From assembly GCA_937895975.1 (NCBI GenBank), contig CALBLG010000115.1, positions 1 to 37,624 of the forward strand: a stretch of 37,624 bases of DNA. The letters are read 5' to 3'. Positions 23,372 to 31,700 of this stretch are shown here, piece after piece (the first letter of the stretch is position 1; every line of letters begins with the position of its first letter). Both the position numbers and the translations under genes were made by a program. Source of the stretch: an uncultured Slackia sp. Its GTDB lineage: Bacteria; Actinomycetota; Coriobacteriia; Coriobacteriales; Eggerthellaceae. The notes below the pieces were generated by a model that had not been told where the DNA came from, searched no databases, and saw only the letters and a program-made list of their open reading frames with translations.

Positions 23372-26209
23372 TCAGAAGCCTTGCTTCTTGCAATGCTTGC
23401 ATAAAGTGGCTTTCACCACGTTTATGTCTATAGGCTTAGGAAGGTGGTCATTCATGCCCGCGTCTCTTGCCGCTTTCGCGTCTTCCGAAAACGCATTCGC
23501 CGTCATGGCAATAATGGGAATCGTCAATGCATCGGGCTTGCCACTCAGACGAATGGCTCTCGTTGCCTCATAGCCGTCCATCTTGGGCATCATCACGTCC
23601 ATCAAAATGGCGTCGAAAGTTCCTGCCGGTTTGTCGCGGAACGTCTCGACGACACGTTCGCCATCATTCGCGCGCACGACCGCGGCGCCCTCGCTCGACA
23701 GCAGTTCCGTCGCAATTTCCGCATTCAGTTCGTTGTCTTCGGCAAGCAACACGGTAAGCCCGTCAATCGAGCAATCGACGTTCGGCGTTTCATCGGTGCG
23801 ATGCTCTTTTGGATTACGGTCGATATCGAACGGCATCGTTATCGTGAACTCGGAACCTTCGCCCAGCTTGCTTTGAACCTCTATGGTTCCGCCCATTTGC
23901 TCCACGAGCGCCTTCACGATAGGCATGCCCATGCCCGTGCCCTGGTAATTGCTTCGCGCATCGTCGGACGCTTGCGAGAACGGCTCAAAAATATGCTCAA
24001 GAAACTCCCCGCTCATGCCAATACCCGTATCAGATATCACGAATCTATAGGTCACCACGTCATCATCAACGCCGAGAAGCTGAGACGAGCACGTCACCAT
24101 ACCGCCGCGCTTGTTGTATTTCACGCAATTGTCGACAAGGTTCAGCATAACCCGTCGCACATGCACGGGGCTGCCGTATACATCCGGGTATCGAAGGTTG
24201 CACGCCTCATCGTGGACGATAGTCACCCCGCGCTCCCGGGCGCGAATCTTCGCCAGAACAAGCACATCGCGGAACAGATCGACGAGATTGAACGATGTGC
24301 GCTCAAGCACGATTGCGCGGTCTTCGATTTTGCTCATTTCCAGAATATCGTTGATAAGCGTCAGCAGGTGATCGGCGGCCACCTTCGCCTTGGCTCGATT
24401 ATCGCTCAGAAGCTCGACGTCGTCGGGATGCATCTCACCCACTTCGAGCAAGCCGACGATGCCATTAAGCGGAGTACGAATATCATGGCTCATGCGAGCA
24501 AGAAACGCCGTTTTTGCGGCATTGGCGGCTTGGGCTTTTTCTTGCGCCAGATGAGCTCGGCGCAGCGACCACACCAAAACTGCAATGATGGCCACCAATA
24601 GAGCAATGGCGAAGCTAATAACGGCCACCTTGTTTTCATCGAGAAACCTCGCAAACGACGATTCTTCAGAGACGGGGCTGTAATGGGCATATGAGCCGGT
24701 GGCCATCTTATCGCCCGACAGCACGATGCCTTTATTGATGATGCTCAACAATTCATGGTCGCCTTGACGCATCCAGCAAGAGAATTCCACCGATTTCGCG
24801 AGCTCGGCAGTCTTTAGTTCGCCAAGGTTCGTAGATTCCGATACAGCATCGAAACTCGCCATCGGGACAATGCACGCACCCGCGTCGCCCTTCTTCACCG
24901 CTTCGACGCAATCGGCAACAGTATCGTATTCCGTGATAGTCGACTCAGGATATCGCACCCGTATCGTATCGTCGTCGAATACCGCAGACGAATACGTGGC
25001 AATGCTCGAAAGCGCCTCGCCCAAGCTTCCGCCGCGATACAGCGCAATAAGCGACGACTCTACGAGCGTAGAAGATTGAATGGAGCCATCTTGCTCGGCG
25101 AGCCAATAATCGTTGCACACAGGCATGGCTGCATCTATAGAGCCTTCATGCAGCGCTTCTTCCAATTCGGCGTTCGTTGCATAGGGGAACGTATGCACCG
25201 CAATACCGAACTGACTCTCTAAAATTCCCACCAACGAAGAAAGAGAGCCCTCCATCGAGCCATCGCTCGCTTGGCTGCAATAGGGAAGCGTGTTGTTCAA
25301 GTACCCAATGTTGACGGCGTTGTCTTTATCGGCGAGCCACGCCTTTTCGACCCCAGTAAGCGACGACGCTCCGCCGTCGCTTACCGAATATCGAGTTTTC
25401 ACTTCATCGTTGTAGCGCGGGTTTGCCGCGCGCAGCGCAATCATGGCAGAATTGATGTCATCCATCAAATCTTGGCGAGAAAGCGGCGTCACAAAATAGT
25501 AATTGCTCTCGCCCACATAAAACATCGGCATCGCATCTTCAGACGAGAGCGTGTCGTTCATGATGATGGCATCAACATCATCATTCGACAATGCGTCGAA
25601 CAATTCATCGCCTGTGTCGTAATACCTATACGAGCATTCGATTTCCTCGCCCGCAAGCCATTGCATGCCAACTTCGGTCTGCATCACATTGGCGTTGCAA
25701 CCAATCGTCAACCCATTAAGCGCCCGTGGGTCGCCTTGCGTCAAATCGTCGCGGCCAGGCTTTGCATAAATGTAGTAGCGTTCCGTTCCCTCTGGATTCG
25801 ACGAGAACAGCATCTTCCGAGCACGCTCGTCGGTATACGAGATATTCGGCATGAGGTCAATCTCGCCCGCTTCAAGCTTTTCCATAAGCTCGGTGAACGT
25901 ACCCGTTACATATTCGTATTTCCACCCAGGCGTGTAATACGAAAGCGTTTGCAGATATTCATACCCCCAGCCAGATAGATACTCGCCCGGAGTTCCCGAT
26001 TGAAAGCCTTGATTGCTCAAAAGCCATCCCACGCGCACCGTTTTCGTTTCGTTTTGAGTGGAAGCCGACTGCGCCGTTTCAGCGCTTGAGGCATCTTCCG
26101 CGATTGCGTCTGGCGCAATGCCAGGAATGGCGCCTAAAGCAAGCATGGCGCACAAACCGAGTGCGCATGTCGTTTTCAATATTGAGACGAAACGGGGGAA
26201 GGCATTCAT
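23372..26209 (-). CDS. BvgS/EvgS-like hybrid histidine kinase with two periplasmic-binding domains
   Basis: 945 residues. A signal sequence (residues 1-38) is followed by two solute-binding-protein family 3 domains in tandem (about 55-280 from KTVRVGWLLSNQGF, and 295-540 from AVNIGYLNNTLPY). Then come a membrane helix (VAVISFAIALLVAIIAVLVW), HisKA (FLARMSHDIRTPLNGIVG), HATPase_c (N box NLVDNCVKYN, G boxes DTGIGM and GTGMGMPIVKALVE) and a receiver (LAEDNELNAEIA, Asp in FDAILMDVMMPKMDGYEA). Such Venus-flytrap kinases sense amino acids or other small molecules outside the cell. There is no HPt domain, so a partner is needed. ATG 26209 is 8 nt after rlmN, with AGGTTG upstream, so it is co-transcribed with rlmN. 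Confidence 0.93.
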   Translation of the reverse strand: MNAFPRFVSILKTTCALGLCAMLALGAIPGIAPDAIAEDASSAETAQSASTQNETKTVRVGWLLSNQGFQSGTPGEYLSGWGYEYLQTLSYYTPGWKYEYVTGTFTELMEKLEAGEIDLMPNISYTDERARKMLFSSNPEGTERYYIYAKPGRDDLTQGDPRALNGLTIGCNANVMQTEVGMQWLAGEEIECSYRYYDTGDELFDALSNDDVDAIIMNDTLSSEDAMPMFYVGESNYYFVTPLSRQDLMDDINSAMIALRAANPRYNDEVKTRYSVSDGGASSLTGVEKAWLADKDNAVNIGYLNNTLPYCSQASDGSMEGSLSSLVGILESQFGIAVHTFPYATNAELEEALHEGSIDAAMPVCNDYWLAEQDGSIQSSTLVESSLIALYRGGSLGEALSSIATYSSAVFDDDTIRVRYPESTITEYDTVADCVEAVKKGDAGACIVPMASFDAVSESTNLGELKTAELAKSVEFSCWMRQGDHELLSIINKGIVLSGDKMATGSYAHYSPVSEESSFARFLDENKVAVISFAIALLVAIIAVLVWSLRRAHLAQEKAQAANAAKTAFLARMSHDIRTPLNGIVGLLEVGEMHPDDVELLSDNRAKAKVAADHLLTLINDILEMSKIEDRAIVLERTSFNLVDLFRDVLVLAKIRARERGVTIVHDEACNLRYPDVYGSPVHVRRVMLNLVDNCVKYNKRGGMVTCSSQLLGVDDDVVTYRFVISDTGIGMSGEFLEHIFEPFSQASDDARSNYQGTGMGMPIVKALVEQMGGTIEVQSKLGEGSEFTITMPFDIDRNPKEHRTDETPNVDCSIDGLTVLLAEDNELNAEIATELLSSEGAAVVRANDGERVVETFRDKPAGTFDAILMDVMMPKMDGYEATRAIRLSGKPDALTIPIIAMTANAFSEDAKAARDAGMNDHLPKPIDINVVKATLCKHCKKQGF

Positions 26210-26217
26210 ACCGCAAC

Positions 26218-27255
26218 CTATTCAGCGTGCTTCTGGTTCTTTAATTGTCCGCATGCGGCGGCGATATCCCCGCCACGCGAGTCGCGCATGGTTGCTTCCA
26301 CGCCCGCACGTTCGAGCGCTCGCATAAAACGCTCGACTCGATGTTTGCCGGCGGGCTTGAATGGCGAACCGGGAACGTTGTTCAACGGCAGCAAATTCAC
26401 ATGTGTCTGAATGCCCTGACAGAATTCAATGAGCGAATCCAGGTGCTCGTCGTCATCGTTGAAACCGTCGATAAGCAGATACTCAAGAGAAACGCGACGA
26501 CCGCAATCGGCCTGATATGCCTCGATGGCGTCGTGGAGCTTCGGCAGCGTTTGATTTTTCATGCGCGGCATAAGCGCGTCACGCGTTTCCTGTATTGCCG
26601 AATGGAGGGAAATCGCCAGTACGAACTGTTCAGGCTCAGCACCGAATGCCTGAATGCCGTCGGTTATGCCGCACGTCGACACGGTCATGTGTCGAGCGCC
26701 GATATTAAGACCGTCTTTCCCATTCAAAAAACGAAGCGCTGCAAGTGTGTTGCCATAATTTTGGAAAGGTTCGCCTTGCCCCATAACGACCACGTTGCTT
26801 ACGCGCATTCCCATATCCTCCTGGGCAAGCAGCACCTGTTCAACAATTTCGCCAGGGAGCAAATTACGCGAAAACCCCTCTTTGCCCGTGGCGCAAAACG
26901 AGCAGGCCATAGCGCAGCCAACCTGCGACGAAGCGCAGACGGTCAGGCGGTTGTCGGTGGGCATCGCAACCATCTCGGCCGTTTTGCCGTCGACATACCG
27001 GACGATATATTTGCGGGTTCCATCCTTTGAAATTTGGCGATCGTCGATTTCAGCGCAATACAGCGGTGCCTCGCTGGCGAGCCGAGCGCGCATATCCTTC
27101 GACAGATTCGTCATGCTGTCATACGATTTGGCTCCCTTTTGGTAGAGCCACTGTTCAATTTGCTTCGCACGAAATGTAGGAAAGCCTGAGTTTTGAATGA
27201 ACTCGATCAAGCCTTCACGGGAATACGCCTTAATGCCTTTTTCGATATCGACCAT
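26218..27255 (-). CDS. rlmN: 23S rRNA (adenine-2503-C2)-methyltransferase RlmN
   Basis: 345 residues. A radical-SAM enzyme that methylates A2503 of 23S rRNA and A37 of some tRNAs. The cluster motif CxxxCxxC is Cys 114, 118 and 121 (GCAMACSFCATGKEGFSRNL). Also seen are VVVMGQGEPFQNY, VSTCGITDGI, LAISLHSA and the C-terminal RDSRGGDIAAACGQL, whose Cys carries the methyl group. ATG 27255 has GGAG 6 nt upstream; the 15-residue extension to 27300 lacks support. It is followed after 8 nt by the hybrid kinase. Confidence 0.96.
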   Translation of the reverse strand: MVDIEKGIKAYSREGLIEFIQNSGFPTFRAKQIEQWLYQKGAKSYDSMTNLSKDMRARLASEAPLYCAEIDDRQISKDGTRKYIVRYVDGKTAEMVAMPTDNRLTVCASSQVGCAMACSFCATGKEGFSRNLLPGEIVEQVLLAQEDMGMRVSNVVVMGQGEPFQNYGNTLAALRFLNGKDGLNIGARHMTVSTCGITDGIQAFGAEPEQFVLAISLHSAIQETRDALMPRMKNQTLPKLHDAIEAYQADCGRRVSLEYLLIDGFNDDDEHLDSLIEFCQGIQTHVNLLPLNNVPGSPFKPAGKHRVERFMRALERAGVEATMRDSRGGDIAAACGQLKNQKHAE

Positions 27256-27306
27256 ATCAACTCCATTCGATGGGGCACGGTCGCACAAACGGCCCATCAT
27301 TCAAGA

Positions 27307-27334
27307 AAGGCCCCCGAGAATCATCGAAGGCCTT
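27307..27334 (-). terminator. Possible weak terminator after parB
   Basis: AAGGCC (27307-27312) and GGCCTT (27329-27334) pair around a smaller CGA/TCG stem. The minus-strand tail is only TTTCTTGA, so efficiency is doubtful and parB may read through into rlmN. Confidence 0.4.
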
Positions 27335-27349
27335 CCGCATGTATACCTT

Positions 27350-28696
27350 TTACTCTTCCGAGTGCTCCATCAAGTCGTAGAGCCTGTGCAGATCTTCCTC
27401 GTCCTTGAATTCGATTTCGATCTTATTTTTGCCGTTTGCGGAGCGAATGCGAACCTTCGTGCCGAACGACTCGGTAAGGCTTTTCGCGGCCTTCCGATAG
27501 AATTTCGGCGTAGGCGGCTTCTTCACCGGATTGTTCTTCCGCTTCTCGCGGCCGGCAATAAGGCGGGCGAGCGATTCGGCTTCTCGCACCGAAAGCTTTT
27601 CCTTCGCAAGCTTTTCAGTCAGCTTGGCACGGCCTTCTTCCGATGGAATCGACAAAATAGCGCGAGCGTGGCCTGCAGTGATAATCTCTTCGTACAGCAT
27701 CTGCTGCGCATCTTCAGGCAAATCGAGCAAGCGCAACGCGTTTGCAATAGTGGAACGGCCCTTTGAAACCGCATTCGCGACTTCAGACTGAGTACGATTT
27801 CCGCGTTCCATCATCCGCTTGTAGCCATAGGCCTCTTCGATGGGATTCAGGTCGCTTCGCTGAAGGTTCTCGATAAGGGCCAGCTCCAGAACTTTCATGT
27901 CGTCGGCCTCTTTGATGCGCACCGGCACCTTTTTCAAGCCGGCAATCTGCGATGCCTGCCAACGCCGCTCGCCTGCAATAATTTCATAGCCCTTTGCGTC
28001 TTCACGCACCAGAATAGGCTGAAGCAAGCCGTCTTTTTCAATAGACAACGCCAGCTCGTCGAGCTCATCTTTATTGAAATGCATGCGCGGCTGGTTGGGG
28101 TTGGGGTGAACCAGTTCAATCGGCACTTCATCCAAGTTATGCTGCGAAACAACCTCTTCGTTTTGGCTGCCTTTAGAAGCAGATTGCGATGCGGCCGCAA
28201 CGGGCTCAGGAGCGACAGGCGCCGAAACCGCAGCAACTGCAGGGGCGGCGCTGACGGATTCGCGTTGAAGAAGGCGCGCGTCGATTGCACTCGGCCTGTC
28301 TACCTCTTCCATATAGCGGGCAGCCGGCGTAACCGGACGCTCGACAACGCCCTTGATGGTAACGCCATCGTTCTCTTCGATAAGCTCAGGCTTTGCAACC
28401 ACATCTTTTACCGCCATGCGAGCGCCAAGGGGCTCGGTAGCAGGCGCAGGCTTGGCGTAGGTTTTGGGTGCAGAGTATTTCTCGCCGTCGAGCGTCTCGC
28501 GATCTTCAGGTGCCAGGTCTTCTTCGCGAATCACCTCGCGCTCAACAACGGGCGCAGGAGCAACTTCGCGCACCTCGGAAACAGCTTGTTCCGCATTGCG
28601 CGCGGCGGCAGGTCGCATCGGCTCGGCCGGGGCCTCATAGCCTCCAAGCAGAGAATTCAATCCCCTGCCAAGGCCTGCTTTCTTATTCTTAGCCAC
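27350..28696 (-). CDS. parB: Chromosome-partitioning protein ParB
   Basis: 448 residues, longer than most ParB because of a Pro/Ala/Glu-rich linker at about residues 20-185. Start is GLGRGLNSLLGG, the ParA-stimulating end. The CTP-binding domain has LVHPNPNQPRMHF and IIAGERRWQASQIAG, followed by the helix-turn-helix region for parS (TQSEVANAVSKGRSTIANALRLLDLP) and a C-terminal dimerisation domain. ParB loads on parS, spreads using CTP, and recruits SMC and ParA. GTG 28696 follows AGAGGTG; the start overlaps the parA stop by 8 nt, the standard coupled arrangement. Confidence 0.96.
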   Translation of the reverse strand: MAKNKKAGLGRGLNSLLGGYEAPAEPMRPAAARNAEQAVSEVREVAPAPVVEREVIREEDLAPEDRETLDGEKYSAPKTYAKPAPATEPLGARMAVKDVVAKPELIEENDGVTIKGVVERPVTPAARYMEEVDRPSAIDARLLQRESVSAAPAVAAVSAPVAPEPVAAASQSASKGSQNEEVVSQHNLDEVPIELVHPNPNQPRMHFNKDELDELALSIEKDGLLQPILVREDAKGYEIIAGERRWQASQIAGLKKVPVRIKEADDMKVLELALIENLQRSDLNPIEEAYGYKRMMERGNRTQSEVANAVSKGRSTIANALRLLDLPEDAQQMLYEEIITAGHARAILSIPSEEGRAKLTEKLAKEKLSVREAESLARLIAGREKRKNNPVKKPPTPKFYRKAAKSLTESFGTKVRIRSANGKNKIEIEFKDEEDLHRLYDLMEHSEE

Positions 28697-29729
28697 GTCG
28701 GCTCACCTCTCTTGCAAGCGCGCCATATGCTTGGGCGCCCTTGCCAGTTGGGTCGTATTCGTTAATAGGCTGCCCGAAACTCGGGGCCTCGGAAATTTTA
28801 ACAGTACGGGGAATCACCGTCTCGAACACGGTTCGACCAAAGAAGTTGCGCACTTCAGCGGCAACCTGCTTCGAAAGCGTGGTGCGGCCGTCGTACATCG
28901 TCAGCAGCACGCCGTAAATCTCCAAGCCGGGATTCAAGAGGCTCTTCACGCGCTTCATCGAATCGAGCAGCTTGGTAACGCCTTCCAATGCATAGAACTC
29001 GCATTGGATAGGAATCAGCAGTTTGTCGGCGGCGACGAGCGCGTTCACGGTAAGCAAGCCGAGCGACGGCGGGCAATCAATGAACACATAATCGTATTTT
29101 CCGCGAATGTGGTTGATCGCTTCTTTCAGACGGTTTTCGCGCGCCATCTCGGAAACCAGCTCGACTTCCGCACCGGCCAAATTGATGGTAGCCGGAGCCA
29201 CATCTAAGCCCTCGCATACGTCAGGAATAATGATGTCAGTCAGCTGGGTATCGCTGATAAGCACGTCGTAAATGCATGCTTCCAATTGGTTTTTCTCGAT
29301 GCCCAAACCGCTCGACGTATTGCCCTGCGGGTCAAGGTCGATAAGCAGCACTTGCTTGCCCATTGCACCCAACGCGGCACCAAGATTGATGGTCGTAGTA
29401 GATTTGCCCACGCCGCCTTTTTGATTAAGGATGGCAATCACTTTCGTTGCGCCAATAACATGGGTGACGGGCTTCTTCTCGGCATAGGAACGAAGAGGAG
29501 TGCTGGTGTAGGCATTCTCGGTTGGAGCAGGTTCATCGATATATGCACTCGCCTGCAAATCTTCCTGCGTCGACGAGACGGGCGATGTTTCACGTGAAAC
29601 ATTCGCATCGCGTTCAACAACGGGGGCATTCTCGATGTCGTAGCCGTTGTTTCTCTCATCTTCCGTCGCTTGGCCGGGCTGAGCTTCATGCTCTTGACCC
29701 TTGCGTTTGAAACCATCAAACAGTCCCAC
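28689..29729 (-). CDS. parA: Chromosome-partitioning ATPase ParA (Soj)
   Basis: 346 residues. A variable acidic N-terminal extension of about 90 residues precedes the ParA fold: deviant Walker A KGGVGKST (residues 104-111), VLLIDLDPQGNTSSGLG, FIDCPPSLGLLTVNAL and IPIQCEFYALEG. ParA moves ParB-bound origins over the nucleoid. GTG 29729 with AAGGAGGA upstream is the start. The frame can be extended to 29813, but that adds MFHVKH translated from a parS site and has no ribosome site. A canonical parS lies inside the gene and codes for VSRET (residues 44-48) in the extension. Confidence 0.95.
   Translation of the reverse strand: MGLFDGFKRKGQEHEAQPGQATEDERNNGYDIENAPVVERDANVSRETSPVSSTQEDLQASAYIDEPAPTENAYTSTPLRSYAEKKPVTHVIGATKVIAILNQKGGVGKSTTTINLGAALGAMGKQVLLIDLDPQGNTSSGLGIEKNQLEACIYDVLISDTQLTDIIIPDVCEGLDVAPATINLAGAEVELVSEMARENRLKEAINHIRGKYDYVFIDCPPSLGLLTVNALVAADKLLIPIQCEFYALEGVTKLLDSMKRVKSLLNPGLEIYGVLLTMYDGRTTLSKQVAAEVRNFFGRTVFETVIPRTVKISEAPSFGQPINEYDPTGKGAQAYGALAREVSRRG
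29586..29601. promoter_or_regulatory. parS site inside parA
   Basis: TGTTTCACGTGAAACA, an exact match to the bacterial parS consensus, in an 18-bp perfect palindrome (29585-29602). It is located within the coding region for the ParA N-terminal extension. Confidence 0.93.
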
Positions 29730-29796
29730 GCGTCCTCCTTCGTTGGTGGTGCATATATTCGCGAGGCTTAAAGCCAATGTAAACAAAGATGAGCAA

Positions 29797-29812
29797 TGTT
29801 TCACGTGAAACA
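29797..29812. promoter_or_regulatory. parS site upstream of parA
   Basis: A second exact TGTTTCACGTGAAACA, in a 22-bp palindrome (29794-29815), about 68 bp upstream of the parA start and 195 bp from the internal site. A TATAAT (29840-29845, minus strand) lies upstream, so ParB bound here may also affect parAB transcription. Confidence 0.93.
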
Positions 29813-29871
29813 TTGGGGCGAAACGCCATCGAGATTTACATTATATAGGTCGGCCCGTTCATGCGTCGGCC

Positions 29872-29930
29872 AATCGTTCTTGCGTGCCAAAAATTCTTGT
29901 ATCAAAAACTTTTGGCACACAAGAACGATT
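29872..29930. repeat. Long imperfect inverted repeat between rsmG and parA
   Basis: Arms of 21 nt (29872-29892 and 29910-29930) pair with one mismatch; the loop is 17 nt. No T-run follows on either strand, so it does not look like an ordinary terminator. The 449-bp gap 29730-30178 holds this, the parS site, a GC-rich palindrome near 29957-29970, the TGGGACA element and the rsmG terminator. No gene is supported in it. Confidence 0.8.
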
Positions 29931-29993
29931 TCATCTTTAGGAACAAGCAGGGCAGGGGGCGGGCCCCGCCTCGATCGTTCGACCCGACCATTA

Positions 29994-30020
29994 TGGGACA
30001 AGGGGCTGTCCCCTGTCCCA
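29994..30020. repeat. REP-like palindrome with TGGGACA/TGTCCCA arms
   Basis: TGGGACA (29994-30000), bulged A, GGGG, loop CTGT, CCCC, TGTCCCA (30014-30020). The outer arms are identical to those of the dyad at 498-528. GGGACA/TGTCCC palindromes of this kind are frequent in bacterial intergenic regions and resemble REP sequences, but no REP-type transposase is in this window. Confidence 0.6.
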
Positions 30021-30087
30021 CAACCCGACCGTTTTCCAAAGTCTTATTGCTGAAACTCTTTTTTTATATCACCCTGACCTGGGGTTT

Positions 30088-30109
30088 TAAAAACAAGGCT
30101 CTGAGAGCC
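30088..30109 (-). terminator. Probable terminator after rsmG
   Basis: GGCTC/GAGCC stem (30097-30101, 30105-30109), 3-nt loop, then TTGTTTTTAAAA on the minus strand. It is 70 nt beyond the rsmG stop. The short stem lowers confidence. Confidence 0.6.
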
Positions 30110-30178
30110 GTTCTAAGGGCCTATTTTTGTTCTCCACGACTCATAAGTCATGGATTTTCAAACCGAAAATGGCGAAAA

Positions 30179-30940
30179 TCACGCGCGTCGGCGATTCTTT
30201 CGAGCCTTGGGCTTTGACTTCGCTTTGAAATCGGCGGCGGTAAGGGGGTTGCGCTGAGCCATGCCTATTCGTCGAGGAAGCTCAATCCGGGCATCCCCGA
30301 CTTTTTCGAAAACGAAAATTCTCCGATGCGACCCATCGCTCAACTCATGCGCATCGTCGCACACGAGTTTGAAGCCGAGCGGCTTCATGATGCCGAATGC
30401 GGTGTCGAGTTCCTCATCAGACGGCTGGGCCTTGTAGCATACGAGCCTGCCGCCTTCGCGCAACAGAGGCGATGCAAGCTCAAGCAACGAGCCCAAAGAG
30501 CTAAGGGCGCGCGCCGTAAGTACTGAGAACATTCCACGACGTTCCAGGGCAAGGTCTTCGATACGACCGCCGTACGTCGACAGCGCGTCCCCAATACCAA
30601 GAGTCTCCGCCACCGGTTCCAACGCGCGCACCTTTTTCTTCACGGAATCGACCAGCAGCGTTTCGCGCCCCGTCAAGATACACAAGGGAATTCCAGGGAA
30701 TCCTCCGCCTGTTCCCAAATCGCCATATAGGCCTTCGGGCGCAGCTTGGACATACGGCAAGCCCAAAACGCTGTCTTCCAAATGCAGAACCATGCCATCT
30801 TCTTCCGAAAGAATGCGCGTGAGATTCATGGTTTGATTGATTTCCATGATGGCATGAAGATCGTCGAACAACAGCGATTCCTGTTGTTCGGTAAGCACGA
30901 TGCCATGCTGCTGATCCATGATTTCCAGGAGTTTGCCCAT
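30179..30940 (-). CDS. rsmG: 16S rRNA (guanine-527-N7)-methyltransferase RsmG (GidB)
   Basis: 253 residues. Methylates G527 in the 530 loop of 16S rRNA using S-adenosylmethionine; loss gives low-level streptomycin resistance in many bacteria. Visible: INQTMNLTRI, then HLEDSVLGLPY, the SAM-binding LYGDLGTGGGFPGIPLCI, LLVDSVKKKVRAL and TARALSSLGSLLELASPLL. The tail is basic (KSKPKARKNRRRA). ATG 30940 places NLT at the same distance from the N-terminus as in the Bacillus protein, so longer starts up to 31015 are unlikely. A terminator separates it from jag. A possible extended -10, TGG-TATTAT, lies about 50 nt upstream of the start. Confidence 0.94.
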   Translation of the reverse strand: MGKLLEIMDQQHGIVLTEQQESLLFDDLHAIMEINQTMNLTRILSEEDGMVLHLEDSVLGLPYVQAAPEGLYGDLGTGGGFPGIPLCILTGRETLLVDSVKKKVRALEPVAETLGIGDALSTYGGRIEDLALERRGMFSVLTARALSSLGSLLELASPLLREGGRLVCYKAQPSDEELDTAFGIMKPLGFKLVCDDAHELSDGSHRRIFVFEKVGDARIELPRRIGMAQRNPLTAADFKAKSKPKARKNRRRA

Positions 30941-31011
30941 GCGTATCCAATCGTTTCGCGACATACGGGATGCGATTAATTGCACCATAATACCAACGGT
31001 TCGTGCACAAG

Positions 31012-31047
31012 GCATAAAGAAAGGCCCTTCTTCAAAAGAAGGGCCTT
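31012..31047 (-). terminator. Terminator between jag and rsmG
   Basis: A 12-bp perfect stem (31021-31032 with 31036-31047), 3-nt loop, then TTTCTTTATG on the minus strand. It ends the rpmH-to-jag operon and implies a separate promoter for rsmG. Confidence 0.85.
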
Positions 31048-31068
31048 GAAAGCAGCTATGAGGCTCGG

Positions 31069-31638
31069 TTAATCGGGGATAACCACCACATGGCGAGCGG
31101 AACCCTCGCCTTCAGACGCGGTTTCGACGCCTGGCTCATCGCGAAGAGCCAGGTGAACGATTCGGCGCTCATAAGGCGTCATAGGACGCAACTTCACGCT
31201 GCGATGTTGAGACTTCGCACGACGAGCAGCGGAAAACGCGACCGATTCGATTTTCTGGCGCTGGCGGTTCTTATATCCCTCAACGTCAACAATAACCGGA
31301 TAACGGAAGCCGATGGTGCGCGTCGTGATGGCCGAAATGATGAACTGCAGCGCATCGAGCGTCTTGCCGTGGCGGCCAATCAGAATCGCCAGATTGTCGC
31401 CAGTAATGTCGAGTATGAGTTCACCTTCATCGCCCTCGTACTCGTCGATGGTCACTTCGCCCACGTCGAAATGCTTCAGGATTCCCTGCAGCGCATCGAT
31501 GGCGGTATCGGCGATCTTGTCGATTTCCTCATCGGTCAAGTCATGCTCTTCGCTATGGGGAGCATCGCCGCGAAGAGGCTGTTCCTCGGCGGACTCGGGC
31601 GCCTCTTCGACCTGGTCAACCATGTTCTCTTCAGCCAT
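31069..31638 (-). CDS. jag: KH-R3H RNA-binding protein Jag (KhpB/EloR)
   Basis: 189 residues. An acidic N-terminal stretch (residues 1-40) replaces the usual Jag_N domain. Next is a type II KH domain with the GxxG-type loop (LAILIGRHGKTLDALQ), then an R3H domain (KLRPMTPYERRIVHLALRD). In Gram-positive bacteria the protein binds RNA, often with KhpA, and affects cell elongation and division. It follows yidC in the rpmH operon, the standard place. AGAAAGGA precedes ATG 31638. A GC-rich hairpin (GCGCGCC/GGCGCGC, 31663-31682) without a T-run lies in the yidC-jag gap and may affect processing or relative expression. Confidence 0.94.
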   Translation of the reverse strand: MAEENMVDQVEEAPESAEEQPLRGDAPHSEEHDLTDEEIDKIADTAIDALQGILKHFDVGEVTIDEYEGDEGELILDITGDNLAILIGRHGKTLDALQFIISAITTRTIGFRYPVIVDVEGYKNRQRQKIESVAFSAARRAKSQHRSVKLRPMTPYERRIVHLALRDEPGVETASEGEGSARHVVVIPD

Positions 31639-31700
31639 GGTTCAATCCTTTCTCTATAGCAAGCGCGCCGCAAAGGGCGCGCAGCAAAATCGGATCGATA

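Noticed and set aside
29730..29813. Longer parA start giving MFHVKH at the N-terminus
   Set aside because: The peptide is a translated parS site; the GTG at 29729 has a strong ribosome site.
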